The notes beneath the pieces are model-generated. The model searched no databases and was not told where the DNA came from. It worked only from the letters and a program-made list of their open reading frames with translations. Positions 1 through 7,916 of a stretch of 15,444 nt of DNA are shown here, in pieces. The stretch lies in contig DAOVGJ010000163.1 in assembly GCA_030672465.1 (NCBI GenBank), positions 1 to 15,444 on the forward strand. Reading direction: 5' to 3'. The stretch comes from Pseudomonadota bacterium (lineage in GTDB: Bacteria; Desulfobacterota; BSN033; WVXP01; G020346125). Positions within the stretch are counted from its first letter, which is position 1, and each line of letters begins with the position of its first letter. A program made the position numbers and the translations under genes.

Positions 1-28
1 TTTTTAATGAGGATTTATTTTTCAGCGT

Positions 29-35
29 GGAGGAG
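29..35 (+). promoter_or_regulatory. Shine-Dalgarno of gyrA
   Basis: GGAGGAG lies 8 nt before the ATG at 44 and fixes the gyrA start. No promoter can be judged because only 43 bases precede the gene. Confidence 0.8.
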
Positions 36-43
36 AGAACTCA

Positions 44-2467
44 ATGCAACGAGTAAATATTCCCATAAGCATCAAAGACGAAATGAAAACTTCCTACATG
101 CAATATGCAATGAGCGTCATCGTGGGCCGCGCATTGCCGAACGTCCGTGACGGCCTCAAGCCCGTTCACAGGCGAACCCTTTTCGCCATGCATGAACTGA
201 AGAATCATTGGGATAAGGCTTACAAGAAGTCGGCCCGCGTTGTCGGCGATGTAATTGGGAAATATCATCCCCATGGGGAAGGGGCCGTCTATGATTCCCT
301 CGTCAGAATGGCACAAGACTTCTCATTGCGGTACCCCTTGGTGGACGGACAGGGGAATTTCGGTTCCATCGATGGGGATTCCCCTGCCGCCATGAGATAT
401 ACCGAGGTGAGGATGTCCAAACTCGCTGCGGAATTGTTGGAAGATATCGATAAAGATACGGTAGAATTTGTTCCAAATTACGATGAGTCCCTAACGGAAC
501 CCCTTATCCTTCCCGCGAAATTTCCAAACCTTCTCGTCAATGGATCTTCGGGAATCGCGGTGGGGATGGCTACGAATATCCCCCCCCATAACCTTTTCGA
601 AGTTATTGAAGCTGTCATCGCCCTTATACGCAATCCTCAGATGGATATTCCCGAGCTCCTAAGAATAATCCCGGGCCCCGACTTTCCGACGGGAAGCTTT
701 ATCCTCGGCAAACAGGGCATTCGATCCGCGTATGAAACCGGAAAAGGCATTATTAGGCTAAGGGCTCGGGTTATTATAGAAAAGCCCAAAAAAACCGATC
801 GCCACTGTCTCGTGATCACGGAGCTTCCGTATCAGGTAAATAAATCCCGACTTGTCGAGAGGATTGCCGAGTTAGTCAGGGAAAAGGTAATCGAAGGTAT
901 TTATACGTTGAGGGATGAATCCGATCGAGAAGGCATGCGTGTTGTTATCGAATTGAAGAAGGGCGATGTTCCCCAAGTCATCCTTAACCAACTCTTTAAT
1001 CACACCCAAATGGAACTCTCTTTTGGGGTCATCATGCTGGCCTTGGTCGACAATCAGCCAAGATTACTGAATATTAAGGACATGCTTTCCCTTTTTATCG
1101 AGCACCGGAGAGGCATTGTAACGAAGAGGAGCCGATTCGAGCTCGATAAGGCTGAGACCAGGGCGCACATGCTGGAGGGTTTAAAGCTCGCCATCGAACA
1201 AATCAACTCCGTCATTGCTATTATAAAACGATCCAGGAATCCCCAAGATGCTCGGGATGGATTAATGGCGAAGTTATCTCTATCCCGTGAACAGGGTCAG
1301 GCGATTTTGGACATGCGGCTCCAAAGGCTTACCGCTCTGGAGAGGGGAAAGATTTTGGAGGAGTACGAGGATGTAATAAAGACGATTGCCCGATTGAGGG
1401 AAGTTTTGGCCAATGATGCTTTAATCCTCAATGTCATTGTCGAAGAGCTCTCAGCGATCCGGGACAAATTCAGCGATAAACGTAGGACTGAAATTCTCGA
1501 GGAAATTTCGGAAATTGATGTAGAAGATATGATTGCAGAAGAGGATATGGTGGTAACGATCACCCATAGGGGTTATATAAAGAGAAATGCCCTTAGCCTT
1601 TACCAATCTCAGCATCGAGGCGGAAAGGGTAAAATCGGCATGATTACAAAAGAAGGAGATTTTGTGGAAAACCTGTTCATTGCTAGCACGCATAGTTACA
1701 TACTCTTCTTCACCAATTACGGGAAGGTTCATTGGCTTAAGGTCCATGAAATTCCACCGGGCGCGAGGGCATCGCGCGGGAAGGCAATAGTAAATTTGCT
1801 CCCTTTGGGCCAAGAGGAAAGGGTTACCGCCATTCTCCCCTTAAAAGACTTTTCGTCCGGTAAATATATCGCCTTTGCTACTAAGCGCGGAATCGTAAAA
1901 AAAACCGATCTCTCGGCATTCAGCCACCCAAGGACCGGAGGGATATTGGCCATTCACTTAGAGGAAAACGATGAACTTATCTCCGCCAAATTAACTGATG
2001 GAAACCAAGAATTCTTCTTGGGAACTAAATCCGGAAAGTCTATCCGGTTTTCAGAGAATAGGATCCGCCCCATGGGAAGAACCGCAAGGGGAATAAAGGG
2101 CATCGCTGTGAATGGAGGTGAGGTCGTTGGAATGGAAATCGTCAAGGACGGAACAACCATTCTAACGGTTACGGAAAATGGTTTCGGAAAGCGAACAAAA
2201 ACCTCTTCATATAGAACTCAAAATCGTGGAGGTAAGGGAATCATCAATATCAAAACTACCCAGCGCAACGGGAAGGTGGTTGGTATTAAGCGGGTTGTCG
2301 ATGAGGATGAGCTTGTCCTTGTCAGCACAAAGGGGAAAATTATCAGGCTAAGGGCTTCAGATATATCCGTAGTGGGAAGAAATACACAAGGGGTTAAATT
2401 GATCGGTATGGATGCCCCTGAAACCGTTGTCGGCCTCGCTATTTTCTCCTCAAAGGATCTGATGTAA
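44..2467 (+). CDS. gyrA: DNA gyrase subunit A
   Basis: Subunit A of the A2B2 type II topoisomerase that introduces negative supercoils with ATP; it cuts and rejoins DNA and wraps it around its C-terminal domain. The 807-residue product has the catalytic tyrosine at Y119 (AAMRYTEVRM), the HPHG quinolone-site helix at 75-84, the breakage-reunion domain to about 490, and a beta-pinwheel C-terminal domain to the end. A GyrA box, QHRGGKG, lies at 523-529 and a similar QNRGGKG at 726-732. The box argues for gyrase rather than topoisomerase IV ParC. There is no acidic C-terminal tail of the kind E. coli GyrA carries. The residue matching E. coli Ser83 is Gly80, while the matching Asp87 is kept as D84. 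The start is supported by GGAGGAG at 29-35, 8 nt upstream. Its place upstream of dnaA, apart from gyrB, is unusual. Confidence 0.97.
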   Translation: MQRVNIPISIKDEMKTSYMQYAMSVIVGRALPNVRDGLKPVHRRTLFAMHELKNHWDKAYKKSARVVGDVIGKYHPHGEGAVYDSLVRMAQDFSLRYPLVDGQGNFGSIDGDSPAAMRYTEVRMSKLAAELLEDIDKDTVEFVPNYDESLTEPLILPAKFPNLLVNGSSGIAVGMATNIPPHNLFEVIEAVIALIRNPQMDIPELLRIIPGPDFPTGSFILGKQGIRSAYETGKGIIRLRARVIIEKPKKTDRHCLVITELPYQVNKSRLVERIAELVREKVIEGIYTLRDESDREGMRVVIELKKGDVPQVILNQLFNHTQMELSFGVIMLALVDNQPRLLNIKDMLSLFIEHRRGIVTKRSRFELDKAETRAHMLEGLKLAIEQINSVIAIIKRSRNPQDARDGLMAKLSLSREQGQAILDMRLQRLTALERGKILEEYEDVIKTIARLREVLANDALILNVIVEELSAIRDKFSDKRRTEILEEISEIDVEDMIAEEDMVVTITHRGYIKRNALSLYQSQHRGGKGKIGMITKEGDFVENLFIASTHSYILFFTNYGKVHWLKVHEIPPGARASRGKAIVNLLPLGQEERVTAILPLKDFSSGKYIAFATKRGIVKKTDLSAFSHPRTGGILAIHLEENDELISAKLTDGNQEFFLGTKSGKSIRFSENRIRPMGRTARGIKGIAVNGGEVVGMEIVKDGTTILTVTENGFGKRTKTSSYRTQNRGGKGIINIKTTQRNGKVVGIKRVVDEDELVLVSTKGKIIRLRASDISVVGRNTQGVKLIGMDAPETVVGLAIFSSKDLM

Positions 2468-2670
2468 GGTACAAATAGACGGTGAGTTGTAAATCTGCCC
2501 CAATAAAACATTAATGAATTATCAAGTTGAAATTAAAGGGTTTTTAAATTTTTCCGTCGAACCGGGGGCCTGATTTGAATCCCTTATTTCAAAAGACTTG
2601 ATTTCCGGTCAATTTTGTGCTATTGTTTTTAATGCCTTTCTATTCTCAATTCTCCGGTGGGCGTTCTCTG

Positions 2671-2704
2671 AGAGATGTTTGATTTCCTTTAATTACCCAT
2701 CTCT
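2671..2704. repeat. 7-bp inverted repeat upstream of the DnaA boxes
   Basis: AGAGATG at 2671-2677 pairs perfectly with CATCTCT at 2698-2704 across a 20-nt AT-rich loop. It has no T-tract strong enough for a rho-independent terminator. It may be chance, or a protein site in the dnaA control region. Confidence 0.25.
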
Positions 2705-2725
2705 TTCTCCATAAGGGGGCTTTAC

Positions 2726-2745
2726 TTATCCACAATTGTGGATAA
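2726..2745. promoter_or_regulatory. Two perfect DnaA boxes forming a 20-bp palindrome
   Basis: TTATCCACA at 2726-2734 and its exact inverse TGTGGATAA at 2737-2745 are separated by AT, so the 20 bases TTATCCACAATTGTGGATAA are fully self-complementary. Both halves match the consensus DnaA box at every position. The pair ends 57 bp before the dnaA ATG, suited to DnaA autoregulation or origin binding. Confidence 0.85.
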
Positions 2746-2748
2746 TTC

Positions 2749-2757
2749 TGTTGAAAA
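2749..2757 (-). promoter_or_regulatory. Degenerate third DnaA box
   Basis: TGTTGAAAA reads TTTTCAACA on the - strand, two mismatches from the TTATCCACA consensus. It begins 4 nt after the palindromic pair, on the dnaA side. Spacing and orientation suit a weak cooperative site, but a two-mismatch match is not decisive. Confidence 0.4.
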
Positions 2758-2802
2758 CCTAAATTCATCAAATTTTACCTTTCATTTACCAATCCATCAT
2801 AT

Positions 2803-4146
2803 ATGAACCCCATAGTTATGGAAGAAATTTGGAATTCGGTCCTTGGATACGTCAAGGATAAAATCAACGATAGCGATTACCGCGTGTGGATCGAACCTAT
2901 TGTTCCACTCTCCCTCAGGGAGCACTTCTTTGAAGTAGAGGTTCCAAATAAATTTTTTGAATATTGGTTACGGGAGAATTACCTGTTGCTGATGAGGGGA
3001 GCGTTGTTACATGTTTTGGGCAAGGAGTACGAGATTATTTTTAAATTACGAAGGAATCCCATACATCGAGATAGTACATTACAATTATTACCAATAGATA
3101 AATCATATATATCACCACATTTCAATTTTAATAAAAGGTATACTTTCGAAAACTTCGTGGTGGGGTCAAGCAACCAGTTTGCCAACGCGGCATGTCTCGC
3201 AGTAGCCAACCTACCTGGTAAGAATTATAATCCTCTCTTTATTTACGGGGGCGTTGGCCTTGGCAAAACGCATCTCTTAAACGCCATAGGGAATTATGTA
3301 ATACAGAACGGTATTGTTTCAAATTTAAGTAAAATTTCCTATTTGTCTGCCGAGGAATTTACCAATGAATTAATCAATTCAATCCGATATGAAAAGATGG
3401 ATGAATTCCGAGAAAAATTTAGGAGCATGAACGTGCTCCTTATCGACGACATCCAATTCATAGCAGGAAAGGAGAGAACTCAAGCGGAATTCTTTCATAC
3501 TTTTAACACCTTGTATGAAGCGAGGAAACAGATAGTAGTAACAAGCGATAAGTTCCCGCGGGATATCACCAATTTCGAGGAACGACTGCGTTCTCGTTTC
3601 GAGTGGGGCCTCATAGCGGATATTCAGCCCCCAGATATTGAAACCAAGGTCGCCATACTCAAGAAAAAGGCTCAATTAGAAAACATCCCCCTTCCCAACA
3701 ACGTTGCCTTCTTTTTGGCATCAAATACCTCATCCAACATCAGAGTCTTGGAGGGATGTCTTATAAGAATTGGGGCGTTCTCAAAGCTTACTCACACCGA
3801 TGTAACCTTGGATTTGGCCAAAGATGTTTTAAGAAACGTTATCAAAACCGAAGACCGATCCGTCCCCATCGAATCTATTCAAAAATCCGTTGGATCATAT
3901 TTTAATCTCAAGGTTTCCGATTTGAAAGCAAAGAAAAAAACCAAACAAATTGTACTTGCACGCCAAATAGCTATATATATCTCCAGGAAACTATCTAGGT
4001 TATCACTCATTGAAATAGGCGAACGATTTGGAGGAAAAGATCATTCAACGGTTTTACATGCAATTCATAAAATTGAGCAACAAATTCAAAAAGACCAAAA
4101 ACTTATGGAAACCATTGAAAAAATTAAATCAAAATTAAATACCTGA
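2803..4146 (+). CDS. dnaA: Chromosomal replication initiator DnaA
   Basis: AAA+ ATPase that binds DnaA boxes, melts the origin and loads the helicase; it also regulates its own transcription. The 447-residue product shows domain I (about 6-85), a short linker, Walker A GGVGLGKT at 149-156, Walker B LLIDD at 212-216, the arginine-finger region RLRSRFEWGL at 261-270, the sensor 2 stretch SNIRVLEG at 311-318, and the domain IV signature GGKDHSTVLHA at 410-420. The usual RELEG motif reads RVLEG, an uncommon substitution beside an intact sensor 2 arginine (R314). No Shine-Dalgarno precedes ATG 2803 or the alternative ATG 2818 (MEEIWNSV), and an in-frame stop at 2752-2754 limits extension. The alternative start would give 442 residues and resembles many DnaA N-termini. 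Confidence 0.96.
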   Translation: MNPIVMEEIWNSVLGYVKDKINDSDYRVWIEPIVPLSLREHFFEVEVPNKFFEYWLRENYLLLMRGALLHVLGKEYEIIFKLRRNPIHRDSTLQLLPIDKSYISPHFNFNKRYTFENFVVGSSNQFANAACLAVANLPGKNYNPLFIYGGVGLGKTHLLNAIGNYVIQNGIVSNLSKISYLSAEEFTNELINSIRYEKMDEFREKFRSMNVLLIDDIQFIAGKERTQAEFFHTFNTLYEARKQIVVTSDKFPRDITNFEERLRSRFEWGLIADIQPPDIETKVAILKKKAQLENIPLPNNVAFFLASNTSSNIRVLEGCLIRIGAFSKLTHTDVTLDLAKDVLRNVIKTEDRSVPIESIQKSVGSYFNLKVSDLKAKKKTKQIVLARQIAIYISRKLSRLSLIEIGERFGGKDHSTVLHAIHKIEQQIQKDQKLMETIEKIKSKLNT

Positions 4147-4344
4147 ATCCAATAAAAATATAAAATTGCCTATTATAATCGTTTGTTTTAACCGGTAGAA
4201 AGCGCCAATTTACTTAAATTCTATCGCTTTTAACAATTTCCTTACAATAAAAAGTCCTTAATTTTTATAGATTTATATTGTTTTTGAACCATTCTACTAA
4301 CTCTATTTATTTTATTAAACTAATATAATATAAGGGGATTAGTA
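4147..4344. other. AT-rich dnaA-dnaN spacer
   Basis: This 198-bp spacer is very AT-rich; the line 4261-4320 has 10 G+C in 60. It contains no recognisable DnaA box and no ORF with a family resemblance. It could serve as an unwinding region or carry the dnaN promoter. TATAAT occurs at 4174-4179 and 4324-4329, but neither has a -35 hexamer at the right distance, so no promoter is called. Confidence 0.5.
4198..4231. repeat. Imperfect hairpin between dnaA and dnaN
   Basis: AAAGCG at 4199-4204 pairs with CGCTTT at 4225-4230, extendable by a G-T pair. Inside it AATTT at 4207-4211 pairs with AAATT at 4216-4220 around a four-base ACTT loop, with small bulges between the two stems. It is followed by TTAAC rather than a long T-run, so it is at best a weak terminator or an RNA structure in the dnaA-dnaN transcript. 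Confidence 0.3.
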
Positions 4345-5457
4345 ATGGAATTCCAAATTGTAAAAAAAGACTTCATAAAATGTCTTACTCTTCTTCAGTC
4401 AATTGCTGAAAGGCGTAGTAGTATTCCTGCGCTGAGTAACATCCTTATTGAATCATATAAAGATCAGATTCGTTTAACCACAACTGACCTCGAGACTACA
4501 ATAATATCTTCTCTTGCTTGCAACATTCAACAAGAGGGAAAAATTTGTGTATCGGCCAGAAAGCTTTATGAAATAATAAGGGAGCTCCCAGAAGAGGAAA
4601 TTAATATACAGGGAATGGAAAACCATTGGGCAAAAATAACATGCAAGAATGCAATCTTTAACCTGAGTGGTCTTGATCCAATGGAGTTTCCAACATTACC
4701 TTCTTACTCGGAACAGGATCTTGTCGGAATCAAATCATTTGATATAGGGGAGATGATAGAAAAAGTTGTTTTTGCGGCATCAACAGAGGAATCGAGATAT
4801 AATTTAAACGGAATATTCTTTGAAGCTATTTCTTCAGGGGATAAAAATGTAGCAAGAATGGTAGCAACCGATGGACATAGACTTGCCCTCATTGATAGAG
4901 AAAGCCCGGAATTTTTGTGTATCAAAAAGGGTGCAATAATCCCCAAAAGGGGGTTAAACGAGGTTAAAAAAGTTGTCGGTGAATATCCTGGAGAACTTAA
5001 ACTATCATTAAGTGAAAATAGTTTTGTAATTGAAGTAAGTTCATTTGTCATAATCATCAGACTGATTGATGGTGAATTCCCAGATTACAAGCAAGTAGTA
5101 CCAACGGAAAATGATAAAAGAATAAAGTTAAATACAAAAGAGTTCATTTCATGTTTAAGGAGGATATCAACGATATCGAGTGATAGGGTTGAGGGTATAA
5201 AGTTTACCATTAGAAAAGGAGCTATAGAGTTATACTCTGCTAGTCAAGATATTGGAAATGCAAGGGAGGAGTTTCCAGCACTTTATGATGGAATTGAAAT
5301 GAATATTGGTTTCAATGCAAGATATATTCTTGATGCCCTTAACGAAATAGATGAGAATGAGTTTTTCATTGAACTAAAGGACGAAGCAAGTGCAGCCATT
5401 ATTAGGCCGGCCTCCGAACAAAATCCTTTGTATGTAATCATGCCCATGAGGGTTTAA
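4345..5457 (+). CDS. dnaN: DNA polymerase III sliding clamp (beta subunit)
   Basis: Ring-shaped homodimer that tethers DNA polymerase III and other enzymes to DNA. The 370-residue length is typical. Visible family marks are the N-terminal segment with RRSSIPALSNIL (23-34), ATDGHRLAL at 174-182, the GEFPDYKQVVP stretch at 243-253, and the C-terminal PLYVIMPMRV (361-370), corresponding to the family's MPMRL end near the client-peptide pocket. Start support is AAGGGG at 4332-4337, 7 nt upstream. It is separated from dnaA by an AT-rich spacer and from gyrB by 3 nt, so dnaN and gyrB are probably co-transcribed. Its base composition is distinctly AT-richer than the downstream genes (seven sampled lines average about 34% G+C), which is atypical for the window. 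Confidence 0.96.
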   Translation: MEFQIVKKDFIKCLTLLQSIAERRSSIPALSNILIESYKDQIRLTTTDLETTIISSLACNIQQEGKICVSARKLYEIIRELPEEEINIQGMENHWAKITCKNAIFNLSGLDPMEFPTLPSYSEQDLVGIKSFDIGEMIEKVVFAASTEESRYNLNGIFFEAISSGDKNVARMVATDGHRLALIDRESPEFLCIKKGAIIPKRGLNEVKKVVGEYPGELKLSLSENSFVIEVSSFVIIIRLIDGEFPDYKQVVPTENDKRIKLNTKEFISCLRRISTISSDRVEGIKFTIRKGAIELYSASQDIGNAREEFPALYDGIEMNIGFNARYILDALNEIDENEFFIELKDEASAAIIRPASEQNPLYVIMPMRV

Positions 5458-5460
5458 TGT

Positions 5461-7869
5461 ATGGAAAGAAGCATGGGAGACATATCAACTCGGTATAACG
5501 CCGATCAGATAAAAGTGCTGGATGGATTGAGTGCCGTAAGGAAAAGACCCGCAATGTATATAGGCAATACCGGGGTAGAGGGCCTTCACCATCTAGCATA
5601 TGAGCTAGTTGATAATAGTATAGATGAGGCGTTGGCGGGGTATTGCACAAAAATTGATGTTACAATCCATATAGATAATAGTATCACCGTTGAAGACAAT
5701 GGTAGAGGAATACCCGTTGACTATCACAAGAAGGAGCGAAAGCCAGCGGTAGAAGTGGTTATGACGAAACTACATTCTGGGGGCAAATTCGATCATTTGA
5801 GTTATCGGGTTTCCGGGGGTCTCCATGGAGTGGGCCTTTCAGTAGTTAATGCCCTCTCTGAATATATGGAACTGGAAATTCGACGTGATGCAAGGGTGTA
5901 CCACCAGATATACGAGAGGGGTGAGGCGAAAACAAAGCTGGAGACCGTCGGAAAAACGAAAAAAACTGGGACAAAGATAACGTGTAAGCCCGACAGCAAA
6001 ATATTCGACGATACATCATTCAGTTTTGAACTATTATCCCAGCGATTAAGGGAGCTCTCTTTCCTAAACAAGGGGCTTTTCATCAAGGTCACCGACGAAA
6101 GAAGCGACAAGAGAAATGAGTTTCTGTATAAGGGAGGAATTGTTTCTTTTGTCGAGTTCTTGAATAAGAAAAGGAATTGTATCCATCCAAAGCCAATATA
6201 TTTCAAGGACAAAAAGGATTCGCCCGATATCGAGATCGCCTTTCAATATAATGACGGTTATGCCGAAACGCTCTTTTCCTATGCCAACAACATTGGGACG
6301 CAAGAGGGCGGAACCCACCTTGTCGGATTTAAGTCCGCGTTAACACGCACAATCAACTCCTATGCTATAAACAATAACCTTCTAAAGGGTTTAAAGGAGA
6401 ACCTGGGCGGAGAGGATGTAAGGGAGGGGTTAGCCGGAGTCATCAGCGTTAAGATTCCAGAGCCTCAGTTTGAGGGTCAAACGAAGACAAAACTGGGAAA
6501 TAGTGAAGTTAAGGGTATGGTCGAGGGTTTCGTAAATGAAAAGCTGGGCTCCTTTTTCGAGGAAAATCCGCAAATTGCCAGGAAGATTATAGCAAAGGTA
6601 ATTGATGCAGCAAGGGCACGGGAAGCCGCCAGGAAAGCAAGGGAGCTGACTCGAAGAAAGGGTTTCCTCGAGGGGGATACATTGCCCGGTAAACTAGCCG
6701 ATTGTCAGGAGAGGGATCCGTCTCGGAGCGAGGTTTATATCGTTGAAGGGGATTCAGCGGGTGGTTCGGCAAAGCAGGGAAGGAACCGCCTGAATCAAGC
6801 GATATTGCCAATACGCGGAAAGATATTAAACGTTGAAAAGGCCCGTTTCGATAAAATGCTGAGCAACGAAGAGATTAAAAGCATTATAGCGGCATTAGGA
6901 ATAGGCATTGCAAGCGAGGAAAATGATATTTCCAAACTGAGATATCATACGATTATTATCATGACGGATGCCGATGTGGATGGATCCCACATAAGGACAT
7001 TGCTCCTCACGTTCTTCTATAGACAGATGCCTGAGATTGTGGAGAGCGGGCATCTCTATATCGCGCAGCCCCCTCTTTACCGGGTGAAAGAAGGAAAAAA
7101 AGAGACTTATATAAAGGATGAAGCTTCTCTAAATCGATATTTGCTGGAACGTGCAACGCAGCAGATAACAGTTTTAGTCAAGGATTCTGGTCTTCAATTA
7201 ACTGGGCGTAAATTAGCCACATTTTTGGATAAACTATCGCAATACAACTACTTAAGATCGAAGCTCATAAATAGGGGTTATCATGGCGTTGTAATAGATG
7301 TATTGCTTCAAAATGAAATCCGGTTGAAAACGAGTTTTGAGGAAATGGGAAAAGTCACCGCCCTAAAGGAGATTCTGGTAAGGAAGGGCTTTAAGTCCTT
7401 TGAGATCATGAAGGATGAAGAGCACAATCTATTCGAATTAAGTGTAACTTACTCACACAACGGACAAGAAAAGACGAACAGGATAAATTGGCAACTCATC
7501 TCCTCCGCGGAATACAAGAGCCTCTTCACACTCCACAAAGAAATTGGTCAGTTTCAAAATTCACCCATCCTCGTAACATCAAAGGGGAGGGAGACAATGC
7601 TCAATTCCGGGGAGGAACTTCTGCAGTACATTCTGACGCTCGGCAAAGAGGGTTTATTCATGCAAAGGTATAAGGGCCTTGGAGAAATGAACCCGGAACA
7701 ATTGTGGCAGACGACGATGAACCCCGAAACTCGAACCCTCCTACAAGTAATGATTGAGGATGCGGTTGAAGCCGACGAGATATTCAGCGTTCTTATGGGC
7801 GATCAGGTTGAAGAAAGGCGGCGGTTTATACAGGATAATGTCTTGATGGCACGGAATCTGGACATCTGA
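5461..7869 (+). CDS. gyrB: DNA gyrase subunit B
   Basis: ATPase subunit of gyrase; it works with GyrA encoded upstream of dnaA. The 802-residue product has the GHKL ATPase fold with catalytic E48 in YELVDNSIDE, N52, D79 in VEDNGRGIP, and the glycine-rich lid SGGLHGVGLSVVNALS at 118-133. The transducer loop is FEGQTKTKLGN at 337-347. The TOPRIM domain has E429 in VEGDSAGGS and D503/D505 in TDADVDGSHI, and the tail motif QRYKGLGEMNPEQLW is at 735-749. Residues from about 545 to 720 are the large TOPRIM insertion typical of ~800-residue Gram-negative GyrB and absent from ~640-residue forms. ATG 5461 has GAGGG at 5448-5452 in the dnaN end; ATG 5473 is an alternative. recF, often found between dnaN and gyrB, is missing. 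Confidence 0.97.
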   Translation: MERSMGDISTRYNADQIKVLDGLSAVRKRPAMYIGNTGVEGLHHLAYELVDNSIDEALAGYCTKIDVTIHIDNSITVEDNGRGIPVDYHKKERKPAVEVVMTKLHSGGKFDHLSYRVSGGLHGVGLSVVNALSEYMELEIRRDARVYHQIYERGEAKTKLETVGKTKKTGTKITCKPDSKIFDDTSFSFELLSQRLRELSFLNKGLFIKVTDERSDKRNEFLYKGGIVSFVEFLNKKRNCIHPKPIYFKDKKDSPDIEIAFQYNDGYAETLFSYANNIGTQEGGTHLVGFKSALTRTINSYAINNNLLKGLKENLGGEDVREGLAGVISVKIPEPQFEGQTKTKLGNSEVKGMVEGFVNEKLGSFFEENPQIARKIIAKVIDAARAREAARKARELTRRKGFLEGDTLPGKLADCQERDPSRSEVYIVEGDSAGGSAKQGRNRLNQAILPIRGKILNVEKARFDKMLSNEEIKSIIAALGIGIASEENDISKLRYHTIIIMTDADVDGSHIRTLLLTFFYRQMPEIVESGHLYIAQPPLYRVKEGKKETYIKDEASLNRYLLERATQQITVLVKDSGLQLTGRKLATFLDKLSQYNYLRSKLINRGYHGVVIDVLLQNEIRLKTSFEEMGKVTALKEILVRKGFKSFEIMKDEEHNLFELSVTYSHNGQEKTNRINWQLISSAEYKSLFTLHKEIGQFQNSPILVTSKGRETMLNSGEELLQYILTLGKEGLFMQRYKGLGEMNPEQLWQTTMNPETRTLLQVMIEDAVEADEIFSVLMGDQVEERRRFIQDNVLMARNLDI

Positions 7870-7916
7870 GGAAATCGTCCCAACATATAACTCCCACCTG
7901 GAACAATTCGTAGGAA

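Larger units (their letters stand above)
2468..2802. other. Candidate oriC / dnaA control region
   Basis: This 335-bp non-coding stretch lies between gyrA and dnaA. It carries two perfect DnaA boxes in an inverted pair and one degenerate box, all within 80 bp of dnaA, followed by an AT-rich run at about 2755-2802. An origin next to dnaA is the commonest bacterial arrangement. With only two strong boxes it could equally be an autoregulatory dnaA operator. A weak extended -10 promoter candidate is TTGATT at 2599-2604 and TGC-TATTGT at 2618-2626 (16-bp spacing, 4 of 6 matches in each hexamer). I see no convincing rho-independent terminator after gyrA and no conserved ORF. Confidence 0.55.

Noticed and set aside
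29..43. Shared word GGAGAGAACTCAA near 31-43 and again at about 3471-3483 inside dnaA
   Set aside because: A single 13-base repeat, one copy being coding sequence, with no flanking similarity; taken as chance.
580..587. Run of eight C in gyrA, a possible slippage or phase-variation tract
   Set aside because: It encodes conserved residues (N-I-P-P-H) in frame in an essential gene; no sign of frame loss. A similar seven-C run in hisD (about 14350) is also in frame.
2178..2250. Second RGGKG motif in GyrA (726-732) as evidence of an extra wrapping site
   Set aside because: RGGKG-type motifs in a later blade of the GyrA pinwheel are common in the family, so it is described in the gene entry but not treated as novel.
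4324..4329. Perfect TATAAT just upstream of dnaN
   Set aside because: No -35 hexamer at 16-18 bp, and a start site there would fall inside the Shine-Dalgarno sequence. The region is so AT-rich that such matches are expected by chance.
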